This document shows, one piece after another, positions 24,793-34,123 of a stretch of DNA of 64,000 nt. The notes under the pieces are model-generated. The model had not been told where the DNA came from and searched no databases. It saw nothing but the letters and a program-made list of their open reading frames with translations. Position 1 is the first letter of the stretch, and each line of letters starts with the position of its first letter. The stretch is from Corallococcus sp. NCRR (GTDB lineage Bacteria > Myxococcota > Myxococcia > Myxococcales > Myxococcaceae): positions 992,001-1,056,000 of the forward strand of contig NZ_CP114039.1 of assembly GCF_026965535.1 (NCBI RefSeq), given 5' to 3'. The translations under genes were made by a program, and so were the position numbers.

Positions 24793-27700
24793 CGAACCTA
24801 CAACCTCAGCTCGTCCGGCTGTGCCCAAAGTGTGGGACCGAGCGTCCGGCATCAGAGTTCTTTTGCGAAAACCTCCTGGCGCAGGGAGAGCAGTGTCAGT
24901 GGAATATCTCTGAAGAGGAACTGGGACTTCCGAGAGCCATAACCAGCCAGGGATCGCCGGCCGCCTCCGTCCCCATTGTTCCAGTGCCCCGTTGCACCAA
25001 TGGGCATGAGATGGACGAGGGAGATCAACTCTGTCTGGAGTGCGGTGAGAGCATCACCACACCGCCTGTGCCCGCAGCGGCTCCCGCGCAGGCGGCCCCA
25101 CTCGTGGTGGACGGCTGGCAGGTCGTAGGGCAACAACCTGGTAGTGATGCACCCTGGGAGTCCTTCGAAGTCGAGGACGATTCAGGACATCGTGCAATCC
25201 TGACGCTCTATCGCGCCGATGCTGAACCTGATCAGGCGGTGCACGAGGCGCTGCGGCGGATGCCTCGCGACCATATTCCAGAGCTTCTCGCCACAGGCCG
25301 GCACGAGAGCCGCGCCTACGAAGTCTTCGAGCGCATCCATGGAGGTCAGCTCGCGGAAGCGGACTTCTTCGTGAAGGGCGAGCCGGAATTCTTGCGGCGG
25401 ATGGTCGATGAACTGGGCCGAGCACTGGCGAGCTTCACGGAGGCCGGTCTTCGCCACCGCGACCTGAGACCCAGCACCATCCTGTTGCGCTCCCGAGAGC
25501 CATTGGACCTCGTGATCACCGGCTTCGGCTCGGCCCGCCTCTCCGACTTCGACCTGGAGTCCGTCGCGCCCCTGGAATTGACCCGGTACTCCGCCCCTGA
25601 AGTCATCGCGGGAGCGGTGAGCGCGGCCAGCGACTGGTGGAGCCTGGGGATGATCCTCCTTGAGCAGGTGACGGCGGGGGCCTGCTTCGCGAACGTCGAC
25701 GTCCGGGCTTTCCAGATCCACATCGTTACCCGTGGCGTGGAGTTGCCCGAGGACCTGTCCCCTGAGCAGCGTCTGCTCCTGCGAGGCCTGCTCACGCGAG
25801 ACCCGCTGAAGCGCTGGTCATGGCCCCAGCTCAAGGCATGGCTCGCGGGCGAGCCCGCCCAGGCGGATCCGGAAGCCACGGGCGCAACAGCCGAGGCCAC
25901 CGGGCCGCTCCTGTCACTGGGCAAGCGGTCGTTCACCAGACCGGAACTCTATGCCCTGGCGGCTGCGGAACCCCAGTACCGGGACGAAGCACGGGCACTC
26001 ACGCTTCGCGGAGCCGTGACCACTTGGCTGGAGGAGCAGAAGTTCGATCCCCGCCGGTGCGCACAGGTGCGTCAGCTCGTTTCCGATGAAACCCTGTCGG
26101 AGGATTTTCGCCATGCGCTCGTGCTCATGACCTTGAATCCGGACCTGCCCCTGACGTCGGCCGGAGACATTGTCACGCCCGCCTGGCTCCTCGCGCACCC
26201 CGAAGACGGCTACGCGCTCATCACAGGGAGCGTTTCGCGGCATCTGGGGCTCATGGGGCGTGAACTCTGGCTCGTCCGCTTGGGCTCGCGGGCGGAGACA
26301 GTGCGCGAGCGAGCAGAGTCGCTCCAGATTGAAGTCGATGAAGACCGCCTCCGGGTCGCGATGCTGGCGTCCTCCCGCGCGAACCTGGAGGCGCAACGGG
26401 CCGCGCTCCGTCTCCTCTACCCCGAGACTGACCACGTGGGCCTGGGCTCCCTGGTCGAACGCGCGCGGCTGACGGACGAGGAACTCATCCTGCTGATCGG
26501 TGCAGCCACCCATCAGTTCATCCCGCTTGGCCACCTGACGGATCGGGCTATGGAGCTCGCCTCGCATCAGGGTGTGTCCCTTGACCGCGCCCAAGCAGAG
26601 AAGAACCTCGTACGCGCACGGCGCGAGCTCTTCGAGGAACTCGATGCGCGCACCGCGAACTTCGCGCGTTGCGGAATCGCGCGCGTGGACGAGTGGGTGG
26701 ACACCTTCCGTGTCGAGCGCCGCATGCCGCTTGAGCGCGCCGTCGTCGTGCTCGTCGTCCCCCGTGATGCGTGGAAAGAGCCCCCCAAACAGCAGTACGT
26801 CGCAAACCTGATCGAGCTCTTCGAAAAGCGCGTCGCGGGCTCGGTTCAGCGAGGTCCGCTGGTCCGGTTCGTCATTGGCAAGACCACGCCACGAATCGAC
26901 CTCACCGAACTGGGAACCGCGCACCGGCCAGCGGAAGCACTTCTCGAGCACGTCATCAGCCGCTCGGAGAGCCCCACTTCGCTCGACCCCGCCGCCTTCA
27001 CGAACGAAGGAGTCGAAGGCCGCCTGCGTCGGCTGGTGAGCCATGCCCTCATGTTTCGGCGGGACACAGGCATTGACGGCCGCTTCCTGGGGTTCCCCTT
27101 CCTTCTGATGCGCGACAGCCGCTCCGGCCCCAGGACCGTGCCACGCATCGCGCCAGTCTTGCTCTGGCCCGTGATGGTGGAGTTCCCCATGGGGAGCAAC
27201 GTCGGAACCCTGTCCTTCGACCGGCGCGAAGAGGTGCGCCTCAATCACGCACTCGAAGCCCTCCTTGGCGCAGCGGAGTTCGCGCGCTGGAAGGCGGCCC
27301 TGGACGATCTGCTCTCGCGGCCTACCCTGCATGTCAGTGACGTGATGGACATCCTGGGCACGCTTGCGACTCCACGTTCACGCAAGTTGGGCCGGATTCC
27401 CGGAAAGGACTTGAAACTGAACACCGGGACGAGCGAACTCGCCTGCGCCGCCGGACTCTTCAACGCCGAGTTCACCGGTCAGTCACTGAGCGAGGATCTT
27501 CGCCAGATGCGTCGGATGCCTCCGACGGGAACCGGATTGGAGGCAGCCTTACGCGTCTCCGAAAGACAGCCGTCACCGGCCCCCCTTGGCTCGGTGCCGG
27601 AACGTGAACGCTTCCTCACTGTCGAAAGCGACCCTTCCCAGGAGTCCGCCGTCCTACAAGCCCGCTCGGCGCCGGGACTTCTGGTTGAGGGTCCCCCTGG

Positions 27701-30700
27701 CACGGGCAAGAGCCAGACCATCGTCAACATCGTGTCGGACGCCATTGGCCGGGGGGAGTCCGTCCTCGTCGTCTGCCAGAAGCAGGCTGCACTCCGGATC
27801 GTCCAGAAGCGACTCGCTGCGGAGGGACTTCAGGAGCGCCTCTTCGTCATCACGGACGTGAACCGGGACCGGGAAGCCATCGTCCGAGCGCTTCGCGAGC
27901 AGGTGAGCACGGTCCGGCGGACGGACGCACTCCCCACCCTGGCCCTGCGAAAGAAGCGCCTGGACCTCGCAAGCCGGATTGAAGTCCTTGAAGCAGAGGT
28001 CGACCGCTACCATGAAGCCCTCCACCAGCCCGACCCCTCTACGGGTCAGAGCTACCGGGCCCTGCTAGGGGCTCTCATTGACCTAGAGACCAGCGGCACG
28101 CCCGTCAACGTTCCATCCCTGAGGCGTCACTTCTCCACACTGGACCCGGGCAAGATTTCGGGACTGGAAGAACTCTGCGCGCCCATTGCCCCGCTCTGGC
28201 TCGCGTCTCGATTTGAAACCAGCCCGCTCGCTGTCTTGCGAGTCTTCCAGTCCGACAAAGGAGGCACCGAGGATTTCCTGAGGGATTTCTCCGCATTCCT
28301 CAAGGTGGAGGCGGCACGGCGCGACGTCCTGGCACAGCCAAGCCGTTTCGATATCGAGGATCCCGCGCCCCTACGCACCTGGATGGAGGACGTAGGGCGA
28401 GTGTTCGAGGTGATGTCCGACGAGACACGCACCCGGGTCGCCTCATGGTTCGACCTCTTCCACCCCAAGAAGGATGGCTCAGTCCTGGGCAAGGGCCTCG
28501 TCGAATCGCTGGGCGAAGCCGCGGAAACCCTGAGCCGGCTGGATGAACGTGCGCATGACCGCGCGCTGTTTCCAGTCATCGCCAGCCTCTCGGCGGGGGA
28601 GCTCCGCGAGTTGCTCGATGCCGCGACGAGCGCTACAGCCGAGGTGTCCTTCCTTGGGCGGCTCACCCCGGGGCGCTGGCAACGCCGTCGGCGCGTGCGT
28701 GCATTCCTCGCCGCGAATGGAGAGGAACAGACCGAGCTTCGCATGCTCGCACTACGGCAGGCACTCGACCTCGAAGTACGGTTGCGCCCCATCCGCCTCG
28801 TTGTCGTCGAGGCCCGTGATGCATTGAAGCTGGCGGCCCCTGCTGCTCCGCCACCCCTGCGGGCACTCCGAAGTGAAGTCGACGAAACCCTGGCGCTTCT
28901 CCGCCCGGTGCAAGTGGCCGTCGCAGCGGTTCAAATGTGTCCTCGGTCAGCCGAAGCGGAGACCATGGCCCGCTCGGGTACGTCCGAAGGCTACGAGCGT
29001 TTCAAGGCGGATTTGAAGAACGCTCTCGCCCGACATGCCGCGCGAAGGAACAGCCAAGCGGCCCTCAAGTCACTGGAGCCCTGGTTCCAGGAGGCGTGGC
29101 TTACCGAGTCCGAACAGATGGTCCGCCGGGGACAGGTGGAACTCGAGCGGCTGCAGGAAATCGACAAGGCCCTGGGGACGCTCGAAGGGTTTCAGCGCTT
29201 CCGGGCCCGTGCACAGCGGATGGATAAGGTAGCGCTGGTGGTTCTCTCCCTCCTGAGGAGCCAGGAGAAGGCACTCGAAGCCATCGCACCGGACAGGCTT
29301 GAGGAGGAAGTCCGGCGGATCATCCACCGGGAGGCGCTGCTCGCATGGAAGGCGGGCATCGAGCAGGCCCGGCCTGAGCTGCTCCTTGAGCGCCGGGAGC
29401 TCGAACGGAAGGTACGGAACCTCGAGGAAGCCGACAGGGAACTGCGCGTCATCAACAAGAGTCTGCTCTCGTCTGATTTCGACCGTGCGCGATTGGGAAC
29501 CCAAGCGGCCTGGGACAACCTCACCCTGTTGCGAGGTCCCAGGACGAAACGACTGAGGGAGATCTTGGACCAAGGGGCCGAGCTGGGACTCATGCACCTC
29601 AGACCCGTCTGGCTGATGAATCCGGACGTGGCCAGCCGGGTGCTCCCGCTCAAGGCTAGGCTGTTCGACCTTGTCATCTACGACGAAGCCTCCCAGATGC
29701 CCGTGGAGCACGCCGTACCCACGCTGTTTCGGGCGGGCCGGGTCGTCATCAGCGGCGACGAGAAGCAGATGCCCCCGACAAGCTTCTTCTCCAGCCGCAT
29801 CGACGGTGAAGAGGAAGAGGAGTTCGACGGGGATGAGTCCAATGATGTCGCCACCGAGGCAGAGAAGATCGCCCTTGAGGAGACATGGAACCGGCGTGAG
29901 GTGAAGGACTGCCCCGACCTCCTACAGTTGGGACGAGGCGTGCTGCCATCCACCACGCTCCAGATCCATTACAGGTCGAAGTACCGGGAACTCATCAACT
30001 TCTCGAACGCCGCTTTCTACGACAATCGTCTCAACGTTCCCGTCCGGCATCCGGAAGCGAAGATCAAGGAGATGCTTCCCGTCCAGGTGAAGTGGGTCGG
30101 TGGACCTTATTCGGACCAACGGAATGAAGAAGAGGCACGGAAGGTCGTGGAGCAACTCGCGACCCTCTGGTCCCAGCCACTCGACCAGTGTCCCAGCGTT
30201 GGCGTCGTCACCTTCAATCTCAAACAGGCCGATCTGATCGAGGATCTGCTCAAGGAACGCGCGGACGGAGATGCCGCGTTTCGCACTGCCTATGAGCGAG
30301 AGTGCGCACGCCAGGAGGATGGAGAGGACATGGGCTTCTTCGTCAAGAACGTGGAAAACGTGCAGGGTGACGAACGTGACGTCATCATTTTCAGCACAAC
30401 GTTCGGGCTCAGGAAGGGTGAAAAGAAGCTTCGCAAGAACTTTGGTGTCCTTGGACACGCGGGCGGCGAGCGGCGCCTCAACGTCGCGGTGACACGTGCC
30501 CGAGCGAAGGTGATCCTGGTCACATCCATTCCAATCGACGATGTCTCGGATATGCGAAAGACGGGGCGCGCGCCCAACAAGCCACGGGACTACCTGCATG
30601 CCTATCTCGATTACGCCGAGAAGCTCAGCAGCGGAGACCTGACAACCGCCGCCGATTCGACCCGCAGGTTTTCCAGCAGAGCAGTCGCGCTGCGCGCAGG

Positions 30701-31028
30701 ACAGGCCCCCGTAGATGGTTTCGCCGCAGCGGTAGCGAAACACATCCAGCAACTCGGCTACACACCGGTCGCAGAGGATGACGGAGATGCCTTTGGCGTC
30801 AGCTTCGCCATTGAGGACCCCCGAAATGGACTGTTCGGTATCGCCATTGAATGCGACGCTCCCCAACACGAATTGCTGGTCCGTGCCCGAGCCCGGGAGA
30901 TCTGGCGGCCTGGAGTCATCAAACAGAAGATTCCCAAGCTGCACCGCGTGTCTTCCCATGCTTGGTACCACCATCCTGAGCAGGAGCAACTTCGGCTCCA
31001 AGAAGCCATTCATGCGGCATTGCGCTGA
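24789..31028 (+). CDS. Giant fusion: zinc ribbons, pseudokinase, DUF4011-like, SF1 helicase, nuclease-like C-terminus
   Basis: The 2079-residue protein has these parts in order. Zinc-ribbon Cys sets lie at 12/15/26/36 and at 69/82/85 with His73. A protein-kinase fold spans ~110-375, with HRD Asp225, SAPE and SDWWSLG kept, but Thr139 at the VAIK Lys position and GFG (245-247) for DFG. A DUF4011-like region (FLGFPFLLMRD, IAPVLLWPVMVE) follows. The UPF1/DNA2-type SF1 helicase has Walker A GPPGTGKS (968-975), DEASQ (1632-1636), GDEKQMPP (1656-1663) and motif VI NVAVTRAR (1898-1905). The C-terminal ~90 residues contain IECDAPQH and a Trp-rich tail, resembling the Vsr/MTES_1575-type nuclease fold. 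Long helical stretches separate helicase motifs I and II. ATG 24789 overlaps the upstream stop (ATGA). Confidence 0.9.
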   Translation: MTNLQPQLVRLCPKCGTERPASEFFCENLLAQGEQCQWNISEEELGLPRAITSQGSPAASVPIVPVPRCTNGHEMDEGDQLCLECGESITTPPVPAAAPAQAAPLVVDGWQVVGQQPGSDAPWESFEVEDDSGHRAILTLYRADAEPDQAVHEALRRMPRDHIPELLATGRHESRAYEVFERIHGGQLAEADFFVKGEPEFLRRMVDELGRALASFTEAGLRHRDLRPSTILLRSREPLDLVITGFGSARLSDFDLESVAPLELTRYSAPEVIAGAVSAASDWWSLGMILLEQVTAGACFANVDVRAFQIHIVTRGVELPEDLSPEQRLLLRGLLTRDPLKRWSWPQLKAWLAGEPAQADPEATGATAEATGPLLSLGKRSFTRPELYALAAAEPQYRDEARALTLRGAVTTWLEEQKFDPRRCAQVRQLVSDETLSEDFRHALVLMTLNPDLPLTSAGDIVTPAWLLAHPEDGYALITGSVSRHLGLMGRELWLVRLGSRAETVRERAESLQIEVDEDRLRVAMLASSRANLEAQRAALRLLYPETDHVGLGSLVERARLTDEELILLIGAATHQFIPLGHLTDRAMELASHQGVSLDRAQAEKNLVRARRELFEELDARTANFARCGIARVDEWVDTFRVERRMPLERAVVVLVVPRDAWKEPPKQQYVANLIELFEKRVAGSVQRGPLVRFVIGKTTPRIDLTELGTAHRPAEALLEHVISRSESPTSLDPAAFTNEGVEGRLRRLVSHALMFRRDTGIDGRFLGFPFLLMRDSRSGPRTVPRIAPVLLWPVMVEFPMGSNVGTLSFDRREEVRLNHALEALLGAAEFARWKAALDDLLSRPTLHVSDVMDILGTLATPRSRKLGRIPGKDLKLNTGTSELACAAGLFNAEFTGQSLSEDLRQMRRMPPTGTGLEAALRVSERQPSPAPLGSVPERERFLTVESDPSQESAVLQARSAPGLLVEGPPGTGKSQTIVNIVSDAIGRGESVLVVCQKQAALRIVQKRLAAEGLQERLFVITDVNRDREAIVRALREQVSTVRRTDALPTLALRKKRLDLASRIEVLEAEVDRYHEALHQPDPSTGQSYRALLGALIDLETSGTPVNVPSLRRHFSTLDPGKISGLEELCAPIAPLWLASRFETSPLAVLRVFQSDKGGTEDFLRDFSAFLKVEAARRDVLAQPSRFDIEDPAPLRTWMEDVGRVFEVMSDETRTRVASWFDLFHPKKDGSVLGKGLVESLGEAAETLSRLDERAHDRALFPVIASLSAGELRELLDAATSATAEVSFLGRLTPGRWQRRRRVRAFLAANGEEQTELRMLALRQALDLEVRLRPIRLVVVEARDALKLAAPAAPPPLRALRSEVDETLALLRPVQVAVAAVQMCPRSAEAETMARSGTSEGYERFKADLKNALARHAARRNSQAALKSLEPWFQEAWLTESEQMVRRGQVELERLQEIDKALGTLEGFQRFRARAQRMDKVALVVLSLLRSQEKALEAIAPDRLEEEVRRIIHREALLAWKAGIEQARPELLLERRELERKVRNLEEADRELRVINKSLLSSDFDRARLGTQAAWDNLTLLRGPRTKRLREILDQGAELGLMHLRPVWLMNPDVASRVLPLKARLFDLVIYDEASQMPVEHAVPTLFRAGRVVISGDEKQMPPTSFFSSRIDGEEEEEFDGDESNDVATEAEKIALEETWNRREVKDCPDLLQLGRGVLPSTTLQIHYRSKYRELINFSNAAFYDNRLNVPVRHPEAKIKEMLPVQVKWVGGPYSDQRNEEEARKVVEQLATLWSQPLDQCPSVGVVTFNLKQADLIEDLLKERADGDAAFRTAYERECARQEDGEDMGFFVKNVENVQGDERDVIIFSTTFGLRKGEKKLRKNFGVLGHAGGERRLNVAVTRARAKVILVTSIPIDDVSDMRKTGRAPNKPRDYLHAYLDYAEKLSSGDLTTAADSTRRFSSRAVALRAGQAPVDGFAAAVAKHIQQLGYTPVAEDDGDAFGVSFAIEDPRNGLFGIAIECDAPQHELLVRARAREIWRPGVIKQKIPKLHRVSSHAWYHHPEQEQLRLQEAIHAALR

Positions 31029-31040
31029 GGAGAGACGGAC

Positions 31041-32423
31041 ATGAGTGGGCCCAAGGTCATCCGAATCGTGACGCGCGAGGAACTGGAGGCCATTGGGAGG
31101 CAGCAGTTGAACCAAGTCGCGGACGCAGTCCAGGAACTAAGCCGGTGCGCGAAGCGCCATGGACTGCTCGACGCGCAGTTGGAGGAACGCCTCCAGCAAC
31201 ACCAGGGCCATTTGGAGCGCCTGTTCCAGGATGGGAATTGGGCGGCCCTTCGGGAACAGGCGGCTCGCGAAGTCGCCTTCCTGGATTCCGAACGCGAGCG
31301 TTTCCAAGCCCAGGCTATCGCTGCGGCGGAACTCGCACGTTCGAAGCGACATCGCATGGAGGCTTCCGCACGGACGCTCCTGGCGGCCTTTACGTCCGCC
31401 AGGAAGGCACCGCCCCCCCAATTGGAGCGGGTAGTCTCGGGAGTACGAAGCGCGGACGAGGCCACGATGCGCGACATGCAAGCTGTCATCTCGGAAGCCC
31501 TACGCGCGCTGCCTGTGGAAAGCGACGGGGGTGCTTCGGCGAACCAGATGGAGCTGGCCGGACTTCTCGCCATGGGTTTGAGGGGCCAGCGGTTCACGGA
31601 TTGGTTGGAGCAACAAGTCCCATTGAAGGAAGGGAGCATTGACGCGCGATTGCGGACGCTGCTCGCGGAAATCGAAGCACTGGAAGACGCCGAGGTGGCA
31701 CGCCCGTTTCTTGAGAGGGCCTCCGCTATTGCCCAAGAAATTCAGCCCGGCCGTCGCGCACTGCTGACGGATTCACTCATGCTCGATGTCAGCGCGCACC
31801 GCCGGGCCCGCCAGTCACATGAGAACGTGGTGGCGAGCCTGCGGAACGTGCGCAGCGGCCTAATGGCGCTGGAATCCCCCACGGCACGGACCATGGGCGC
31901 GCGCATCGCGGATGCGGTCGAACGTGAGACCTTCGGAGCCATGGATGCGCTTCTCCAGGAAGCAACGACCACTCTTGAAGCCGAGAGGAAGGAAGCGAGC
32001 GCAGCCGCCCGGCGGCATGCAATCCTGAGTGGCCTCACCGCTCTGGGCTATGAGGTTCGCGAATCCATGACGGTGGCCTGGCCCAAGCAGGGGCGCCTCG
32101 TCGTGCGCAAACCAGGAGTCGCCGACTACGGCATAGAACTGGGAGCACCAGCCGATGCAGCACGGGTGCAAGTCCGACTGGTGGGCTCCAACGGGACTCA
32201 GCATGACCGGAAGCCCGAACGCGACCGCGACATGGAAACCGTATGGTGTGGCGAGTTCCAGCAACTGCGCGAACGGCTCAAGGAGGAAGGGACGGAAGTG
32301 ATTGTTGAACGAGCCGTCGAGGCTGGAGTCCAGCCGGTGAAGTCGGTCTACTTCGACGAGCCTTCACCATCGGCGGATGATCTCAATCTTTCCGACCCGG
32401 CTGCCTCCAGAACCCTGCGTTGA
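31041..32423 (+). CDS. Coiled-coil protein of the island operon
   Basis: The 460-residue protein is strongly helical and charged. Residues ~10-130 and ~220-340 have heptad-like patterns (LEERLQQHQGHLERLF, LLQEATTTLEAERKEAS). The last ~110 residues form a predicted alpha/beta domain (LSGLTALGYEVRESM, GRLVVRKPGVADYGIEL, VRLVGSNG) that could bind a partner. No enzyme motif is seen. GGAGAG precedes ATG 31041, 12 nt after the giant fusion gene, so it belongs to the same operon. It may be a structural or SMC-like arm for the helicase. This is inference, and the family is not recognised. Confidence 0.8.
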   Translation: MSGPKVIRIVTREELEAIGRQQLNQVADAVQELSRCAKRHGLLDAQLEERLQQHQGHLERLFQDGNWAALREQAAREVAFLDSERERFQAQAIAAAELARSKRHRMEASARTLLAAFTSARKAPPPQLERVVSGVRSADEATMRDMQAVISEALRALPVESDGGASANQMELAGLLAMGLRGQRFTDWLEQQVPLKEGSIDARLRTLLAEIEALEDAEVARPFLERASAIAQEIQPGRRALLTDSLMLDVSAHRRARQSHENVVASLRNVRSGLMALESPTARTMGARIADAVERETFGAMDALLQEATTTLEAERKEASAAARRHAILSGLTALGYEVRESMTVAWPKQGRLVVRKPGVADYGIELGAPADAARVQVRLVGSNGTQHDRKPERDRDMETVWCGEFQQLRERLKEEGTEVIVERAVEAGVQPVKSVYFDEPSPSADDLNLSDPAASRTLR

Positions 32424-32496
32424 GCCCCTCGCGCCGCGAGGTGCGCGCCAGCAAGCCCAAGCCAGAGGCTCCATTCGGGAAGTAAGGTGCCACCCC

Positions 32497-33189
32497 ATGC
32501 GCGAGTCGTGGACAGGTGGGACCCAGCTCCTGGCGGCGGTGGGCCTCGCGGGCGCGGTGGGCTTCCTCTTCGTCATGGACGTGGGCCCCCGCGAGGCGCG
32601 GCTCGTCACCAAGGCGCTGCCCATGGTGTGCCTACTGCTGTGGCTGTGGCCCGCGCGGGGACGCTATGCGCGGCTCATCTTCGCAGGGCTGGCGCTGTCG
32701 CTGCTCGGGGACGTGCTGCTGGAGGTGGGGCCGGACCTGTTCCTTCCGGGCCTGGGCGCGTTCCTCCTGGCTCACGTGGGCTACGCCGCCGCGTTCCTCC
32801 ATGTGACGCGGCGCCTGGCCCTGGTTCGTGCCCTGCCCTTCATCTTCCTGGCCGTGGGCGCGACCGTGGCGCTGTGGCCCGGCCTGGGCGGGATGGCTCC
32901 GCCGGTGACGGCCTATGTCGCCGTCATCTGCGCCATGGGCTGGCGCGCGACGGTCCTGATGGGCGACGTGGCGCTGTCGCGGCGCGAGCAATGGCTGGCG
33001 CTCATGGGCGCGCTGCTATTCACCGCCAGCGACGGACTGCTCTCCATCCGGCTCTTCGTCGCGCCCCTTCCCGGCCTGGGCTGCGCCGTCATGCTGCTGT
33101 ACTGGGCCGCGCAGTCCTGTCTCGCCGCGTCCACGCGGGTCGCGCATGCTCCGGCCGCGATGCCTATATCCTCCAACAGTCCCACCTGA
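32497..33189 (+). CDS. YhhN/TMEM86-type lysoplasmalogenase-like membrane protein
   Basis: The 230-residue protein has about eight hydrophobic segments. It carries the YhhN family features KALPM, LALSLLGDVLLE and LLFTASDGLLS: the conserved Asp residues in GD and SD sit in membrane helices. Family members hydrolyse the vinyl-ether bond of lysoplasmalogens; myxobacteria make ether lipids, so a role in ether-lipid turnover is plausible. ATG 32497 is chosen after AAGG. It marks the return to ordinary chromosome after the island, 73 bp behind it. Confidence 0.88.
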   Translation: MRESWTGGTQLLAAVGLAGAVGFLFVMDVGPREARLVTKALPMVCLLLWLWPARGRYARLIFAGLALSLLGDVLLEVGPDLFLPGLGAFLLAHVGYAAAFLHVTRRLALVRALPFIFLAVGATVALWPGLGGMAPPVTAYVAVICAMGWRATVLMGDVALSRREQWLALMGALLFTASDGLLSIRLFVAPLPGLGCAVMLLYWAAQSCLAASTRVAHAPAAMPISSNSPT

Positions 33190-33207
33190 CTCCTGGAGGT
33201 CTCATCC

Positions 33208-33483
33208 ATGTGGCGTTCCCTGATGGTCGCGGCGATGTGCGTTGTCGGTCTCACGGCGTGCGGCGGTAGCGCCGGCGCGGACGTGGACCTCGGTTCGCGG
33301 GAGCAGGGGCTCGCGTGCGAGACCGGCACCGGCGCCTGCCCGGGCACCACCGTCTGTGCCTATACCGGCCCGGGCGATGAAGGGCTCTGCCGCCCCGCCT
33401 GCATCAACGGCACCTGTTCCAACGGCCAGACCTGCTGCACCCAGCCCAGCGGCGCGCCGTACTGCAACAGCTTCTGCTACTGA
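33208..33483 (+). CDS. Cys-rich small lipoprotein
   Basis: The 91-residue protein has a lipoprotein signal (VVGLTACGG, lipid Cys18) and then eleven further Cys, in the pattern ACETGTGAC, TTVC, GLCRPAC, GTC, QTCCTQ, YCNSFCY. The pairs and spacing suggest a small disulfide-knotted domain outside the cytoplasm. GGAGGT lies 8 nt before ATG 33208. Similar short Cys-rich lipoproteins are common in myxobacteria, with no known function. It converges on the M23-like gene. Confidence 0.8.
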   Translation: MWRSLMVAAMCVVGLTACGGSAGADVDLGSREQGLACETGTGACPGTTVCAYTGPGDEGLCRPACINGTCSNGQTCCTQPSGAPYCNSFCY

Positions 33484-33504
33484 TTGCCCACCCCCCACCG
33501 GCGA

Positions 33505-33526
33505 CGGAGCGCCCCACGACGCTCCG
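33505..33526. terminator. Possible bidirectional hairpin
   Basis: CGGAGCG (33505-33511) and CGCTCCG (33520-33526) form a 7-bp perfect stem with an 8-nt loop, placed between two convergent genes. There is no U-tract on either side, so termination is only suggested by position. Confidence 0.3.
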
Positions 33527-33547
33527 CCTCCGGCGGGAAGCTGGGAG

Positions 33548-34075
33548 CTACTGGATGACGCCGATGGTCTCCGAGCGGTCCACGGCCTCACCCTTGGTGG
33601 TGTAGCCGGAGTACCAGCCGGTCAGGTTGCTGCCGGACTGGTCATACTGCACGTGGACGTGGGGACCCGTGGCGTTGCCCGTACCGCCCTCGTTGCCCAC
33701 CTGGCAGCGGTTGCACGTACGGTCGAACGAGTCCGACGTCTTGATGAAGTGCCACAGACGGAACGTCCTGCCGTTGGAGAAGGCGTGCTTCGCCTCGTTC
33801 TGCGTGCCGCTGCCCGTGCCGTTGCAATAGACGCCCGGCGTGCGGATGGTCACGTTCCAGGACAGGGACGCCATCACGCCCGTCTCCACGCCCCAGTAGT
33901 TGCAACGGCCGCTGGAGATGTCCAACGCGCCGTGGAACGTGCCGCTGGAGTAGTACGTCGTCGCCGTCACGGTGCCCGGAAAGGGCGACTTCACCGTGTA
34001 CGAGTACGCAGCCGCGACCGAGGGAACCGCGAGGGCCAGGATGGCCGCGAAGGCCTTCTTCTTCATGTGACGCAT
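33548..34075 (-). CDS. Secreted M23-like metallopeptidase
   Basis: The 175-residue protein has a Sec signal peptide (KKKAFAAILALAVPSVAAA, cleavage near residue 23). It also has the LytM/M23 zinc residues: His48 and Asp52 in HGALD, and the HxH pair His139/His141 in GPHVHVQ, with His109 in RLWHF as the usual extra His. The four Cys in the middle probably form disulfides. M23 enzymes cut peptidoglycan cross-bridges or act on prey walls. AAGGAA stands before ATG 34075; an ATG three codons later is also possible. The domain is short, close to a minimal LytM core. Confidence 0.82.
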   Translation of the reverse strand: MRHMKKKAFAAILALAVPSVAAAYSYTVKSPFPGTVTATTYYSSGTFHGALDISSGRCNYWGVETGVMASLSWNVTIRTPGVYCNGTGSGTQNEAKHAFSNGRTFRLWHFIKTSDSFDRTCNRCQVGNEGGTGNATGPHVHVQYDQSGSNLTGWYSGYTTKGEAVDRSETIGVIQ

Positions 34076-34123
34076 CGGGGGTGTTCCTTTCGGGCCGGCG
34101 GGTCCGGCCCCATGAGGTGCCGC

